Assembly: GCA_027924585.1 (NCBI GenBank) | Contig: BSBM01001138.1 | Span: forward strand, 11,146,001 to 11,210,000 | Length of the DNA: 64,000 nt | Reading direction: 5' to 3' | Origin: Larix kaempferi | Taxonomy: Eukaryota; Streptophyta; Pinopsida; Pinales; Pinaceae | Part shown: positions 33,855 to 43,531 of the stretch, one piece after another | Numbering within the stretch: the first letter of the stretch is position 1 | How the letters are laid out: each line of letters opens with the position of its first letter | The notes under the pieces: generated by a model | Databases searched by the model: none | What the model was told of the DNA's origin: nothing | Seen by the model: the letters and a program-made list of their open reading frames with translations, nothing else | Program-made: the position numbers and the translations under genes

Positions 33855-34049
33855 ATGAATATAATATCAAGGACAGGTAATCCAGGAAGCAAAGATCAAG
33901 AGGGAGCACACTCCAGTAGTTTCTACAAGGATGCAGATATTCAGAGAGAGTTGACCACTTCTCACAATCCATATCAGAATGGAGTTGCAGAAAGGAAGCA
34001 AAGACTAAGAGGGAGTCAACCCAATAGACAAACAAAGATAAGTATTTGA
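33855..34049 (+). pseudogene. Copia-2 integrase remnant
   Basis: Reads RELTTSHNPYQNGVAERK around 33945-33995. This matches the segment of plant copia integrase that contains the catalytic Glu (copia-1: RELTTPYNPQQNGVAERK). The DSD- and DNG-type upstream catalytic parts are missing. The fragment is flanked by unrelated or heavily decayed sequence, so the integrase core has been deleted. Confidence 0.65.
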
Positions 34050-34252
34050 ATTATCATTTCTTGCATATTTGATTGTTTAAATAATATTGTTCAATGATGT
34101 ATATACTGATGTCCCTAGAATTAGGTTGTGTATTATGCATATTAGAATAGTTGCATTGATGAACAATATACTACTAATATACATAGGAAAGATCGTATAC
34201 CATCACCTACAAAAGAAGGACTACAACATTTGTTCAACAACAAAGTTATATA

Positions 34253-34790
34253 TTGAAGATATTAAAAATATTGAAATTCCTAGGATTCGAGAAGAATTCC
34301 ATGATCGAGGAGTACCAGTCGATCATGAAGAATGATGGTTGGGATGCAATCTCAAAACCAGAAGGGAAGTCTGTTGTTACTTCCAAGTGGATCTATAAAA
34401 TCAAGCATGCTGCAGATGGTAGCATAGAAAAATACAAAGCAAGGTTTGTAGCTCGTGGCTTTTGCTCCTGTAGCCAGGTACACTTCCATCAGATCAGTAC
34501 TTGCCCTGGCTGCAGTGATGAAATGGACAATACACCAGATGGATGTCAAGACAACTTTCTTGAATGGTGTAGTCGAAGAGGAAGTGTATGTAGAGTAGCC
34601 ACTTGGTTTTAAGACACATGACGGGAAGTCATATATGTGCAGAACTTGGTATGGTAAGATAGACATTTTTCTATCTAGTTTGGGCTTTACCAAGAGTAAA
34701 GCGGATTTCAACCTTTACTACAAGGTTGAGGAAGGCAATCCAGTGATACTACTTTTGTATGCAGATAACCTGTTTGTTACAGGTGAGGAT
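34253..34790 (+). pseudogene. Copia-2 reverse transcriptase, N-terminal part
   Basis: RVT_2 domain in broken frames: SIMKNDGWDAISKPEG, SKWIYKIKHAADGS and YKARFVARGF in one frame. After a frameshift near 34465, sequence equivalent to VARYTSIRT and MDVKT appears in another frame. The active-site motif at 34758-34769 reads YADN instead of YVDD, so the polymerase would be inactive even if frames were continuous. Compared with copia-1, a piece after YIE-type sequence near 34600 is also deleted. Confidence 0.75.
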
Positions 34791-34797
34791 AGATTGA

Positions 34798-35391
34798 TTG
34801 TCGAGACGTAGCGGAAGCTTCAAGATGAAGAACCTGTGGATGATGCACTATTTTCTAGGCATGGAGATGTGGCAGAGTGCAGATGGAATCTTCCTTGGAC
34901 AAGGGAAGTATGCAGTAGAGATCCTAAAGAGGTTCGGGATGATGGACTGCAAGGCCATGGCCACACCTATGGCATCGAACCTGAAGCTTCTGTGTGATGC
35001 TTCATCTGATCCGGTTGATGTCACTGTGTATCGTCAGATGATTGGGTCCTTGATGTACCTGACGAACACTAGAACAGATATTTGCTTTGCAGTGAACACA
35101 TTGAGCCAGTTCCTGACGGATCCCATAGGTGTTCACCTGGTTGCTGTAAAGCATATTCTGAGGTACCTGAAGGGTACGGTTGACTATGGACTCAAGTATG
35201 ATGCGAATCAAAACTTTAACCTGCAGGGTTATGTTGATTCAGATTGGGCAGGCAGTGCTGCAGATAGGAAGAGCACATCTGGGTGCTGCTTCAGTATGGG
35301 ATCAGGTGTGATCTCTTGGCTTAACAGGAAGCAATCCTGCGTAGCACTGCGTACAGCCGAAGCAGAGTATGTTGCAAGCATGTTCAGCTAG
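34798..35391 (+). pseudogene. Copia-2 RT C-terminus and RNase H start
   Basis: Open for 197 codons: MHYFLGMEMWQ, KRFGMMDCKAMATPM, SLMYLTNTRTDICFAVNT, YVDSDWAGSAADRKSTSG and AEAEYVAS. These are the connection and RNase H motifs of copia, including the DSDWAG catalytic Asp. A frameshift near 35370-35390 moves the end of RNase H to the next frame (35369-35710). The best preserved part of copia-2. Confidence 0.85.
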
Positions 35392-35710
35392 TTGTGAGGC
35401 AGTATGGCTCCGGAAGCTACTATCTGAGTTATTTGATCTCCCGCTAAAGGCTACTGGTATCTTTTGTGACAACCAGAGTTGTGTGAAGATGTTTGAGAAC
35501 CCGGTGTTCCACGACAAGTCGAAGCACATTGAGATCAAATATCACTATATCAAGGATATGGTGCAGAGAGGAGCAGTGAAGCTCCTGTATGTTTCGACGG
35601 ATGAGCAGATTGCAGATGTATTGACGAAACCACTAGCGAGAGTGAAGTTTGAGTACTTCAGAGAGAGGCTTGGTGTTCTTCAGATCGATGACACTTCGAG
35701 GAAGAAGTGA
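35369..35710 (+). pseudogene. Copia-2 RNase H C-terminus
   Basis: Continues RNase H after the frameshift: CSASCEAVWLRKLLSELF, CDNQSC, HDKSKHIEIKYHYI, QIADVLTKPLARVKFEYF. It stops at 35710, the natural end of pol. Followed by the repeat-rich 3' region. Confidence 0.85.
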
Positions 35711-37186
35711 TGGAGACGTTTGCTGTAGCCATTCCAAGCATGGTGAAAGGAGGATCCTTCACATGGCTATGGATGTAAGCGCTGGATGATGAGCATCAGG
35801 ATGATGTTCTAGTTTCTACTCGATATGATTAGTTGGATCATTTATGTATGTATGCATCATGTTGGATGCTGGATATGATCAGTTGGATCATTTATGTATG
35901 TATGCATCATGTTGGATGCTGGATATGATCAGTTGGATCATTTATATGTATGTATATATGCATCATGTTGGATGCTTGGACCATGTATCTGTATATGTAT
36001 CAGGTGGATACGATTGTATGATCAGGTAGATCATATATGTTGATATATATCAAGTGGATACATTGTATGATCAGGTGGATCATGTATTTGTGTATGTATC
36101 AGGTAGATACATTATATGATCAGGTGGATCATGTATGATGATATGTATCAGGTAGATACTTGGTATGCATCAGGTGGATGCATTGTATGATCAGGATGAT
36201 CATGGATGACGAGCTTCAGGATGTTTCTCCAGATGACATGCATCAGGACGATGCAGTGACGATGATCAGGATGATCATGTGTGATGAGTATCAGGATGAT
36301 ACTCTGGATGACATGCATCAGGACGATGCAGTGATGATGATCAGGATGATCATATGTGATGACATGTATCAGGTGGATACATTACATAATCAGTTGGATT
36401 ATGTGTGATGAGTTCCGAAAACACAGATGCACATGAGTTTTTCGGACATGGTTGTAGATGTGTTCTCCCATGGTCACGATGTAATTGCTGGGCTTTTCCG
36501 ACATGGTGGCAGATGTGTTCTCCCATGGTTGTGATGTAATTGCCAGGGCCATTCAAGCATGGTTGTAGATGTGTTCTCCCATGGCTGCGATATAAGTGCT
36601 GGGGCCATTCGAGCATGGTTGTAGATGTGTTCTCCCATGGCTGCGATATAAGTGCTGGGGCCATTCGAGCATGGTTGTAGATGTGTTCTCCCATGGCTGC
36701 GATATAAGTGTTGTGCCATTCTCGCATGGTTGTAGATGTGTTCTCCCATGGCGTAGATGTAAGTGTTGTGTGATGTGAGTCTGGGTTATGCTTCGTGAAC
36801 GATGATCATGAGTATCAGGATGATACTTTATGGCTGTGGACAGGTTGTGCAGTAGCATGTAAAAGGTCCTGAGAGATCCGATAGGTTGAGCTGTGTGCTC
36901 GTAATCAATCCTGGGATGCTCTTTCGAGGTTTTGTTGACTCATGTAATAAGTCCTGAGGATTCCACAGTATGGCCAGTGGTGATGAAGACCTGCAGGTGG
37001 TGGGCCTACATCCAGTATGAAAAAGGACTGGCTCTGTAGAACTTCCTATGACGAGTTGATCGGAGATTGATTGAGATAGCAGCAGTAGTGACGATGACAA
37101 TGATTCGAAGACGATGATTCGCTGATGATGATCCAAAGAAGAAGACTTGTGCTAGAAGACCTGTGTCGAGAAATACCTTCCTAGTT
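35711..37186 (+). repeat. Copia-2 3' region of tandem repeats
   Basis: About 1.48 kb between pol and the PPT with four repeat blocks. A 50-bp unit (GATCAGTTGGATCATTTATG core) occurs three times at 35823-35975. A unit of about 40 bp with ATCAGGTGGAT is at 36000-36180. A unit with GATGACATGCATCAGGA is at 36215-36370. A 56-bp unit with GTTGTAGATGTGTTCTCCC occurs about six times at 36430-36765. Because 56 is not a multiple of 3, the open frames across it shift register and are not credible genes. Copia-1 has a region of the same length and position. Confidence 0.8.
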
Positions 37187-37195
37187 AAGAGGGAG
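37187..37195 (+). other. Copia-2 polypurine tract
   Basis: AAGAGGGAG directly before the 3' LTR, the plus-strand primer site. Copia-1 has AAGGGGGAG. Confidence 0.88.
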
Positions 37196-37798
37196 TGTTG
37201 ATGTATATGTAACTTTGGAATATATTTCACATATATGTATATTGTATTCCTATAGAGATGTTATTATTCCTCTATACGGAAGTGTCGTCATTTATATTGT
37301 AAGTGTTGTAACTTATACTTGATGGGTAATTAGACCACCTTGTTGGGGTCGGCCCTGTATAAGTCATGTGGGTCAAAGGGTTATTAGACCACCCTATTGG
37401 GGGTCGGCCCAGTCAGCATTATGTTATGTGGTTAAGTTAAGGCCGACCTAGTAAAGGTTATTAGGCAAGTTAAGTCAAATATAAATAGAGTGCGGGAGGC
37501 ACTCTATTTGATCATTCTATTCACACACACACTCTTTGGAAAGTGGCGCACTTGTGCAGGAGGAGAAGCTGCTGCTAGAAGATGTCTATCACTTATGCTT
37601 GGGTTGTATCATTGCTCTATCTATCTCTGAGGAAGTTATTGGGGTTTTTCACCTTTATGGTTTTCCCCAAGTAAACTCTGTGTCTCTTGTGTGCTTGCAT
37701 TATTGTGTCCATGATTGATATGCTGTAGATATGCTATACATGTTGTTCTTTCAGTTAAGATCCTAGATCAAATTGAAGTAAATTCTGAAAAATTAACA
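37196..37798 (+). repeat. Copia-2 3' LTR
   Basis: TGTTGATG to TTAACA, 603 bp, colinear with 27641-28285 except for the single copy of the 44-bp GGTCGGCC segment. TATA box near 37481. Confidence 0.92.
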
Positions 37799-38897
37799 CT
37801 AAACAATATCATTTAAGTAATTGGATATGCAAGAAATGACAATTCAAATACTTATCTTTGTTTGTTTGGTAGGATCTCTCTTGATCCTAGTCTCCTTGCA
37901 AGAGTCTCTAGCAATGTGCTCCACTCCATCATTTGATTCTGAGGACCTGTTCCTTTCTTTCTTATGATCGACAACGTTGAACAAGTCTTCTATACTACAA
38001 ATCACAAGGACTCATGGTCCTCATATTCCTCTGGTTCTTTAAGTTCTTCTTTTATGAAGCCTTCTAGGACATGTTCTTCAAGAATGAGCATGACCCTATA
38101 TTTCCATGCCTTGCGAAACTACTTCTCTAAGAACTGCTTTTGGCTTGACCTAGGGTTTGATAGAGAAACCCTAATTTTTCAACTTTGATATCTTGAGAAA
38201 CTAATTGGAGGAAAATATGCGCCTCCCAAGGTGAGTTAGGCAAAGTACTCCTTTTCCCAAATCTGTGGACAGGACTGCAAAATATTTGATGCCCTAGTTT
38301 CTTCAATTTCTACTTCATATTTGTTTGGTCTTAATTCTTATTGATCTCTGAAACGTCTACTCCTCAAGGTCTACAACTTCGTCCTATGATAGTCGGATCT
38401 GTCCTCTATCCAACCCCATAGGTTAGAGCAGGATTGGATTCACCAAGTGGAACTTATGCTAAGTTTCCCAAGATGACATGTTTATGGACTTTTTCAGTAT
38501 AGCGAACTTGTACGGATTGACACGTGTCAATGTTTCATCTTCGGGTTCTGAAACTTGCACCAGAGAAACTACAGTCCGTGCACTTTGTGTAACATCTTAC
38601 GGAATTCGATTTGGATCTTCCTAGCCCGAGATATAACATTTCTCCCTAGGTCACTTTTTTAAAACTGAATTCTGGAGGAGGATGGAACCCTAATTGTCAT
38701 GGATCATATCTCATAAAGTACAACGAATCGGAGGCTGAAACTCGCACACAAGGTACATGAAAATTTCTTCTTGAGCCTGTCCGAGTTTCAGATCCTGAAA
38801 CTTCACCAAAAGTGATTAATAGCGAAAATTCCAAGATGACTAGTTTCCGGAAATGGAAACCCTAGGCAGCAGTTGCACAATGTTCTCTTTCAGGCCT
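37799..38897 (-). pseudogene. Copia-3 gag start and leader, decayed
   Basis: Continuation of copia-3 after the copia-2 insertion. At about 38070-38125 the minus strand matches the N-terminal gag of copia-1 (the KAWKYR and LILEE type motif). The remainder is leader sequence resembling 49973-50277, with GCTAGGAAGATCC and AGGGTTTC-type motifs. No open frame of useful length. Confidence 0.6.
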
Positions 38898-38909
38898 GCT
38901 CTGATACCA
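38898..38909 (-). other. Copia-3 primer-binding site
   Basis: Minus strand TGGTATCAGAGC, directly inside the LTR that starts at 38910. Proves an older minus-strand copia here, distinct from copia-1. Confidence 0.88.
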
Positions 38910-39391
38910 TGTTAAGTTTTTACTTTGTTTAGCATAATAACATTAAACAATAGGATCACTGAAAGAAATACAAGCACAGCAACACAAAGAACACAAAATT
39001 TCTCTCGGGGAAACCACAAGGGAGAAAACCCCGACAAAACTTCCTCAATATAGAATTCACCAATACAAGATAAAAGCCCCAAGACAAAACAACTTCTCTC
39101 CTTCACCAACGAACTTCTCTCTCTCTCCTATGTGAGCTTGAGTGAGTGAGATCAGTGGTGCAAATGACGAGGTCGAATTCCTCATTTATACTAATCAAAT
39201 GACTTGACCTTTTTACTAATTAGGTCGGCTTGACTCACCTAACTGGGCCGACCTGTACACTTTACAATAAAATATTATTTTCTAGATCTTTCCAGGACGA
39301 CCTAACAATTAGGGTTTACATTGACTCTTTTAATGACTTTTACATGATCAATTACATCAATAACATCTCCCGAAGGAGGAATAACAATAAT
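38910..39391 (-). repeat. Copia-3 5' LTR, inner part
   Basis: Starts TGTTAAGTTTTT at the PBS and resembles the copia-1 LTR throughout. It is cut at 39391 by copia-1. The outer 51 bp are at 50797-50847. Together about 533 bp. Confidence 0.78.
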
Positions 39392-39893
39392 TGTTAAGTT
39401 TAAACCAAATAGACTAGCAAGATCACTGAAAGAAACATAATCACAAGATTGACACAGAATTTACCCTAGGAAACCGTCATGGGGTAGAAAACCCAGCAAA
39501 GCTTTCCTCAATAAGATGATCAACCAAAATACAAGATGTGCTCCAAGACTTGTCCTTCTTCTCTACCTCACATGCAGACCTCCCAGACACAAGTGCGCTA
39601 CTTTCTGAGTTGTGGAAGTGTGTCAAATGAGGAGCTCTCCTCCTCTACTTATACTAGTTCCTGACTGACCAAAATCCCTAATGGGGCCAACCTCTCCTAG
39701 ATAAGTCTAATAACCCCTAAATAACAAACTCAGGGCCGAACCCCACATGGTGGGTCTAATAAACCTGGTTACCACAAACCATCGAAGGAATAAACATCTC
39801 CGGATACATAATAGAATAACCTCGGAGCGATGAACCATCTCCGGAATAATAAAGTACAAAATATAATATTCTTAGAAGTTACAATATTCAACA
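39392..39893 (-). repeat. Copia-1 3' LTR
   Basis: TGTTAAGTTTAAACC to ATATTCAACA, 502 bp, about 96 percent identical by eye to 50290-50791. Confidence 0.93.
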
Positions 39894-39902
39894 CTCCCCC
39901 TT
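39894..39902 (-). other. Copia-1 polypurine tract
   Basis: Minus strand AAGGGGGAG immediately before the 3' LTR. Confidence 0.88.
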
Positions 39903-41401
39903 AACGAGAAGGATATTATAACAACGTCTGCAGGAGCAAGGAGTCATCGACTTCATCATAATACATCTATATATCATCGGAAGCTTTCTTCAATACATCG
40001 TCATCAGTAACTCAACCAGTTATTGGAACATCAACATCATCCTCATCATCATCGCACGATCATCAACATCGTCATCTCACGATCATCAGCATCGTCATCA
40101 CACGATCATCAGCATCGTCATCTCACGATCATCAGCATCGTCATCACACGATCATCAGCATCGTCATCACACGATCATCAACATCGTCATCATACGATCA
40201 TCAGCATCGTATACCCTGTAATACACACGATCATATTACAGGATGATCAATCCTGCTCTCTTTTGGACATAGGTCCACGGATGATGCAATCCTGTCATGT
40301 ACTTTTTGAACCAAGGTCCAAGGACGATCCAGTCCTACCATGTACCTTTTGAATCGAGGTCCAGGGACGATCCAGTCCTATCATGTACCTTTTGAACCAA
40401 GGTCCAGGGACGATCCAGTCCTATCATGTACCTTTTGAACCGAGGTCCAGGGACGATCCAGTCCTATCATGTACCTTTTGAACCGAGGTCTAGGGACGAT
40501 CCAGTCCTATCATTCAATTCTCGGAGACCTCTTGTCTACGGCTCAATTCAAGGGACCGAAGTCCGGGGACGATCCAATCCCCATTCTCGGAGACATCATG
40601 TCTACGGCTCAATTCAAGGGACCGAAGTCCGGGGACGATCCAATCCACATTCTCAGAGACATCATGTCTACGGCTCAATTCAAGGGACCGAAGTCCGGGG
40701 ACAATCCAATCCCCATTCTCGGAGACATCATGTCTACGGCTCAATTCAAGGGATCGAAGTCCAGGGACGATCCGATCCCCATTCTCGGAGACATCATGTC
40801 TACGGCTCAATTCAAGGGACCGAAGTCCGGGGACGATCCGATCCCCATTCTCGGAGACATCATGTCTACGGCTCAATTCAAGGGACCGAAGTCCGGGGAC
40901 GATCCAATCCCCATTCTCGGAGACATCATGTCTACGGCTCTCTTTAGGATTGAAGTCCAAGGATGATCCAATCCTCTCATCAATACAGGTACAAGTATCC
41001 TCATCCATACAAGTACATTAATATATGTGCATATATCATCAATACAAGTATTCTCATCAATACATCAATATGTAATAATACAAGTATCCTTATCAATACA
41101 TACATCATCAAAGCATGTATCCTCATCAATACATCAAGGCACATATATCATCAAAGCATGTATCCTCACCAATACATATATCATCAAAGCATGTATCCTC
41201 ATCAATACATCAAAGCACATGTATCATCAAAGCATGTATCCTCACAAATACATATATCATCAAAGCATGTATCCTCATCAATACATATATCATCAAAGTA
41301 AAAAAAAGTAATATAAGTATTCTAAGTGTAAGAAACCTAAATCTAAATAAGCATAAATATCTAAGAGTGGTAAACAGGTATCCTCATCATCAGTGACGAT
41401 A
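39903..41401 (-). repeat. Copia-1 3' region of tandem repeats
   Basis: About 1.5 kb between pol and PPT with four blocks. A 23-bp unit (CGATCATCAGCATCGTCATC core) occurs about eight times at 40030-40215. A 43-bp unit (ACGATCCAGTCCTATCATG core) is at 40300-40515. A 66-bp unit (GGAGACATCATGTCTACGG core) occurs about 6.5 times at 40525-40960. A unit of about 33-36 bp (CATCAAAGCATGTATCCTC core) is at 41030-41300. Long open frames here exist because 66 is a multiple of 3; their products are simple repeats and not supported as genes. Confidence 0.8.
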
Positions 41402-41866
41402 CTACTCCCCCTTTCGAGGAGGGTCCTTTTGAACTACACCAAGCTTGTCTCGAAAGTATTCAAATTTCACATGAGACAAAGGTTTGGTTAATATATCAGC
41501 AATTTGTTCCTCAGTACTCACATACTCGAGTTTGATAGCTCCTCTCTGCACCATGTCTCGTATATAAAAGTATCGGATCTCTATGTGTTTTGACTTATCG
41601 TGGAATACAGGATTTTCTATCATTTTGATACAACTTTGATTGTCACACATGATCACAGTGGGATCCATCTCTAAGTCAAACACTCCAGATAATAATTTCC
41701 GAAGCCACACTACTTCACAGCTAGCAGAGCAGGCAGCTATGTATTCTGCTTCAGCAGTACTGAGAGCCACACTAGATTGTTTCTTGCCGAACCATGAGAT
41801 CATGGTAGATCCAAGACATAACATCCACCTGATGTACTCTTTCTGTCTGAGACACTTCCTGCCCAA
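41402..41866 (-). pseudogene. Copia-1 RNase H
   Basis: Contains STMISWFGKKQSSVALSTAE, AEYIAACSASCEVVWLRKLL, CDNQSCIKM, HDKSKHIEIRYFYI and QIADILTKPLSHVKFEYF, the C-terminal half of copia RNase H. The start is not natural: the N-terminal DSDWAG part is lost or scrambled between 41866 and 41900. Ends the pol gene and is followed by the repeat region. Confidence 0.85.
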
Positions 41867-41874
41867 TCAGAATC

Positions 41875-42336
41875 TCAGTAACCATGTAATCTGAGTTCAT
41901 GATTTCCAAGATAATATAGACCAAAATCTAATGTACCCTTTAGGTACCTCATTACATGCTTTGCAGCTATTAAGTGAACCTTTCTAGGTTCTACTAGATA
42001 CTGACTCAGGATATTTACAGCAAAGCATATATCTGGCCTAGTATTTGTTAAATACATCAATGACCCAATGATTTGTCTATATAGAGTTATGTCCACTAAT
42101 TCTAATGAGTCATTAACTAATAACTTCAAGTTAGAGTCCATGGGAGTGGCCATGGATTTACACTCCAGCATATCAAATCTTTTTAGAATCTCCACAACAT
42201 ACTTACCTTGATTTAGAAAAATTCCTTTTGGTTCTTGCCATACTTCTAGACCTAAGAAGTAGTGCATTAATCCGAGATCTTTCATCTCGAATTCTGAAAA
42301 AAAGCTTCTTCTTGCATTCAATAATTTGTTTCTCAC
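41875..42336 (-). pseudogene. Copia-1 RT-RNase H connection
   Basis: Reads FEMKDLGLMHYFLGLEVWQ, KRFDMLECKSMATPM, GSLMYLTNTRPDICFAVNIL and HVMRYLKGTLDFGLYY. It overlaps the upstream RT piece in another frame, so a frameshift lies near 42300-42320. A second break precedes RNase H. Confidence 0.82.
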
Positions 42337-42895
42337 TTCCGGTTAGAAATAGATCATCTACATATAACAATAGTATAACTAGTTCATCATCCATCACCTT
42401 GAGATAAAGATTAGGGTCAGTTTTACTCTTGGTAAAGCCCATGCTTGTTAAGAAATTGTCAATCCTTCCGTACCAATCTCTGGGAGCTTGCTTCAATCCA
42501 TATAATGCCTTTTTCAGTTTGCATACATGAGTTCTCCCGTCTTTAACCTCAAACCATTGTGGTTCCTCTATGTACACTTCTTCTTCAATTACACCATTCA
42601 GAAAAACTGTCTTAACATCCATTTGGTGTAATTTCCACTTCATCATAGATGCAAGTGCCATGATAGTTCTAATTGAAGTATACCTAGCAACTGGTGCAAA
42701 TGTTTCTTCATAGTCAATTCCCTCTTTCTGAGAGAATCCTCTGGCTACAAATCTTGCCTTGTATTTTTCAATGCTACCGTCTGCAGCATGTTTTATCTTG
42801 AAAATCCATTTGGAAGAAACCACACTTTTATCTTTTGGTTTGGGAACTATATCCCAAACATAATTTTTCATTATTGACTGATATTCTTCTGTCAT
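42203..42895 (-). pseudogene. Copia-1 reverse transcriptase (RVT_2)
   Basis: YQSIMKNYVWDIVPKP, SKWIFKIKHAADGSIEKYKA, GIDYEETFAPVARYTSIRTI, WKLHQMDVKTVFLNG, KLKKALYGLKQAPRDWY and LLYVDDLFLTG, with the active-site YVDD intact at 42353-42364. The first catalytic Asp is in QMDVKT. After YVDD the frame is lost near 42310. The upstream junction to integrase (42896-43048) has stops. The catalytic core is intact but the ORF is not continuous. Confidence 0.87.
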
Positions 42896-43048
42896 TGCTC
42901 CAACACATTCTTTATTCTAAGTTGCCTCTTCATAGCTAGTAGGTTGTTGATCCACAAGATCACACATTAAGGCCACATAGTTGGATACTAGCTTTGGTTT
43001 ATTTCTTTCTCTAGTGGAGCCTTCAGGAGCTCCATATCTTTCAGCTCC

Positions 43049-43531
43049 TTAAATAATGTCTCTAGCCCATGCTGGCCTTCTTTTCCTAAATAAGTTTGTA
43101 ATAGGGGGTTCTTGTGGTTCCAACATGTCATGGTCCTCTGGTGTATCATCTTCAAGGATGGGCACAGCTTCTGTGATTCTAGGAGGTGTATCTTCTTCAT
43201 AGATTTCTTCAAGTTGGCACTTCCTGGATTTCTTGAGAGCTGCTTCTTCATCAAATGTTACATCTCTACTTATTTCAATATGATGAAAACCTGGTATGTA
43301 AATTCTGAAGGCTTTGGATGATTCACAATATCCAACAAATATTCCCTTCTTACCAGAAGGATCCAACTTGGTTCTCTTTTCTTTTGGAATGTGAATGTAC
43401 ACAGGACATCCAAATATTTTGAGATGACTTACCTCTGGCTTCTTTCCTGTGAACACTTCTTCTGGAGTTTTGAATTCAAGAGCACTATGGGATAGTCTAT
43501 TTTGCACATAGACTACTGTCCTAGATGATTC
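43049..43531 (-). pseudogene. Copia-1 integrase C-terminal part
   Basis: Reads VYVQNRLSHSALEFKTPEEV, FTGKKPEVSHLKIFGCPVYI, KLDPSGKKGIFVGYCESSKA and SRDVTFDEEAA, the GKKP-type C-terminal part of copia integrase. Its upstream part lies at 48026 and beyond; the two were one gene before the solo B LTR inserted. The first codons in this frame beyond 43531 belong to the LTR. Confidence 0.87.

Larger units (their letters stand above)
27636..37803 (+). mobile_element. Copia-2 retrotransposon (plus strand, internally deleted, carries hAT)
   Basis: LTRs 27641-28285 (645 bp) and 37196-37798 (603 bp); PBS 28286-28297; PPT 37187-37195. Flanks are CTGAA (27636-27640) and CTAAA (37799-37803), a target duplication with one mismatch. 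The interior has lost most of gag, protease and integrase. RT and RNase H survive as frameshifted pieces at 33900-35710. A hAT element occupies 29263-32679. It is inserted in the interior of copia-3. Confidence 0.88.

Noticed and set aside
36430-36765. CRISPR-like array
   Set aside because: Direct repeats without distinct spacers, in a plant retrotransposon; a minisatellite.
36350-36858. Minus-strand ORFs of about 100-125 codons as genes
   Set aside because: Translation of the 56-bp array of copia-2; the same peptide recurs in different frames and no known domain is present.
40030-40215. Telomeric or centromeric satellite
   Set aside because: A local CATCGTCATC-type array confined to one retrotransposon, with only about eight units.
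40023-41396. Several overlapping ORFs of 90-170 codons on both strands as genes
   Set aside because: They arise from tandem repeats with unit lengths that keep frames open; products are low-complexity and antisense frames are equally open.
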